From: Ruminococcus flavefaciens
GTDB taxonomy: Bacteria; Bacillota; Clostridia; Oscillospirales; Ruminococcaceae
Direction: 5' to 3'
Assembly (NCBI GenBank): GCA_004554385.1
Contig: SFMO01000082.1
Location: forward strand, 1 to 13,190
DNA: 13,190 bases
The position numbers and the translations under genes are program-made. This document shows positions 13,183 through 13,190 of the stretch, in pieces. The first letter of the stretch is position 1; each line of letters begins with the position of its first letter. Below the pieces are notes generated by a model. It was not told the origin of the DNA, did no database searches, and was given only the letters and a program-made list of their open reading frames with translations.

Positions 13183-13190
13183 CAGGAGAA
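13183..13190 (+). promoter_or_regulatory. Ribosome site of the next gene at the window edge
   Basis: CAGGAGAA at the very end, 10 bases after the cas3 stop, looks like a ribosome-binding site. It implies another gene starting just outside, most likely a Cascade gene such as cas5. Confidence 0.6.

Overview
The window looks like a chromosomal piece of a cellulosome-producing Ruminococcus (R. flavefaciens-like, Oscillospiraceae). The signs are dockerin modules with threonine-rich linkers, strong AGGAGG-type ribosome sites, consensus TTGACA/TATAAT promoters with 17-bp spacers, and housekeeping proteins of clostridial type. No taxonomic marker gene is present, so this rests on gene content.

Layout. 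1-1451: the 3' part of a glycerol-1-phosphate dehydrogenase gene, translationally coupled (ATGA overlap) to a HAD phosphatase and closed by a terminator. 1538-4800: a monocistronic unit for a large secreted esterase with two CE12 domains, a ricin-type module, a central dockerin and a CBM35-like module; it probably deacetylates pectin or rhamnogalacturonan as a cellulosome component. 4887-5460: an acidic membrane protein of unknown function, ending at a bidirectional terminator. 5469-6477 (minus): a small membrane-anchored protein and a cyclophilin in one operon. 6514-9179 (minus): a Fur-family regulator, a small Cys/His-rich membrane protein, a truncated zinc-binding lipoprotein and bioA. The regulator's promoter has a Fur-box-like palindrome at the expected start site. 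The lipoprotein gene breaks off after its first lobe and runs into what appears to be the out-of-frame tail of a lost gene that once preceded bioA, so a deletion probably joined a zinc-uptake operon to a biotin operon.

9180-9920 has no credible protein gene but is not empty. On the minus strand it holds a consensus promoter, the 3' half of a tRNA-Leu gene (anticodon loop to CCA), GC-rich hairpins and a terminator, about 340 nt in all. It is either an integration scar (attachment site) or an unrecognised structured RNA, perhaps both.

9921-13190: a RelB/RelE-type toxin-antitoxin pair, a degenerate 3' remnant of a dockerin enzyme, and an A/T-rich cas3 gene with its own promoter. A ribosome site at the right edge suggests that further cas genes follow. 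If the tRNA fragment is an attachment scar, its orientation puts the inserted element to its right, where the toxin-antitoxin pair and cas3 lie. No CRISPR array lies in the window.
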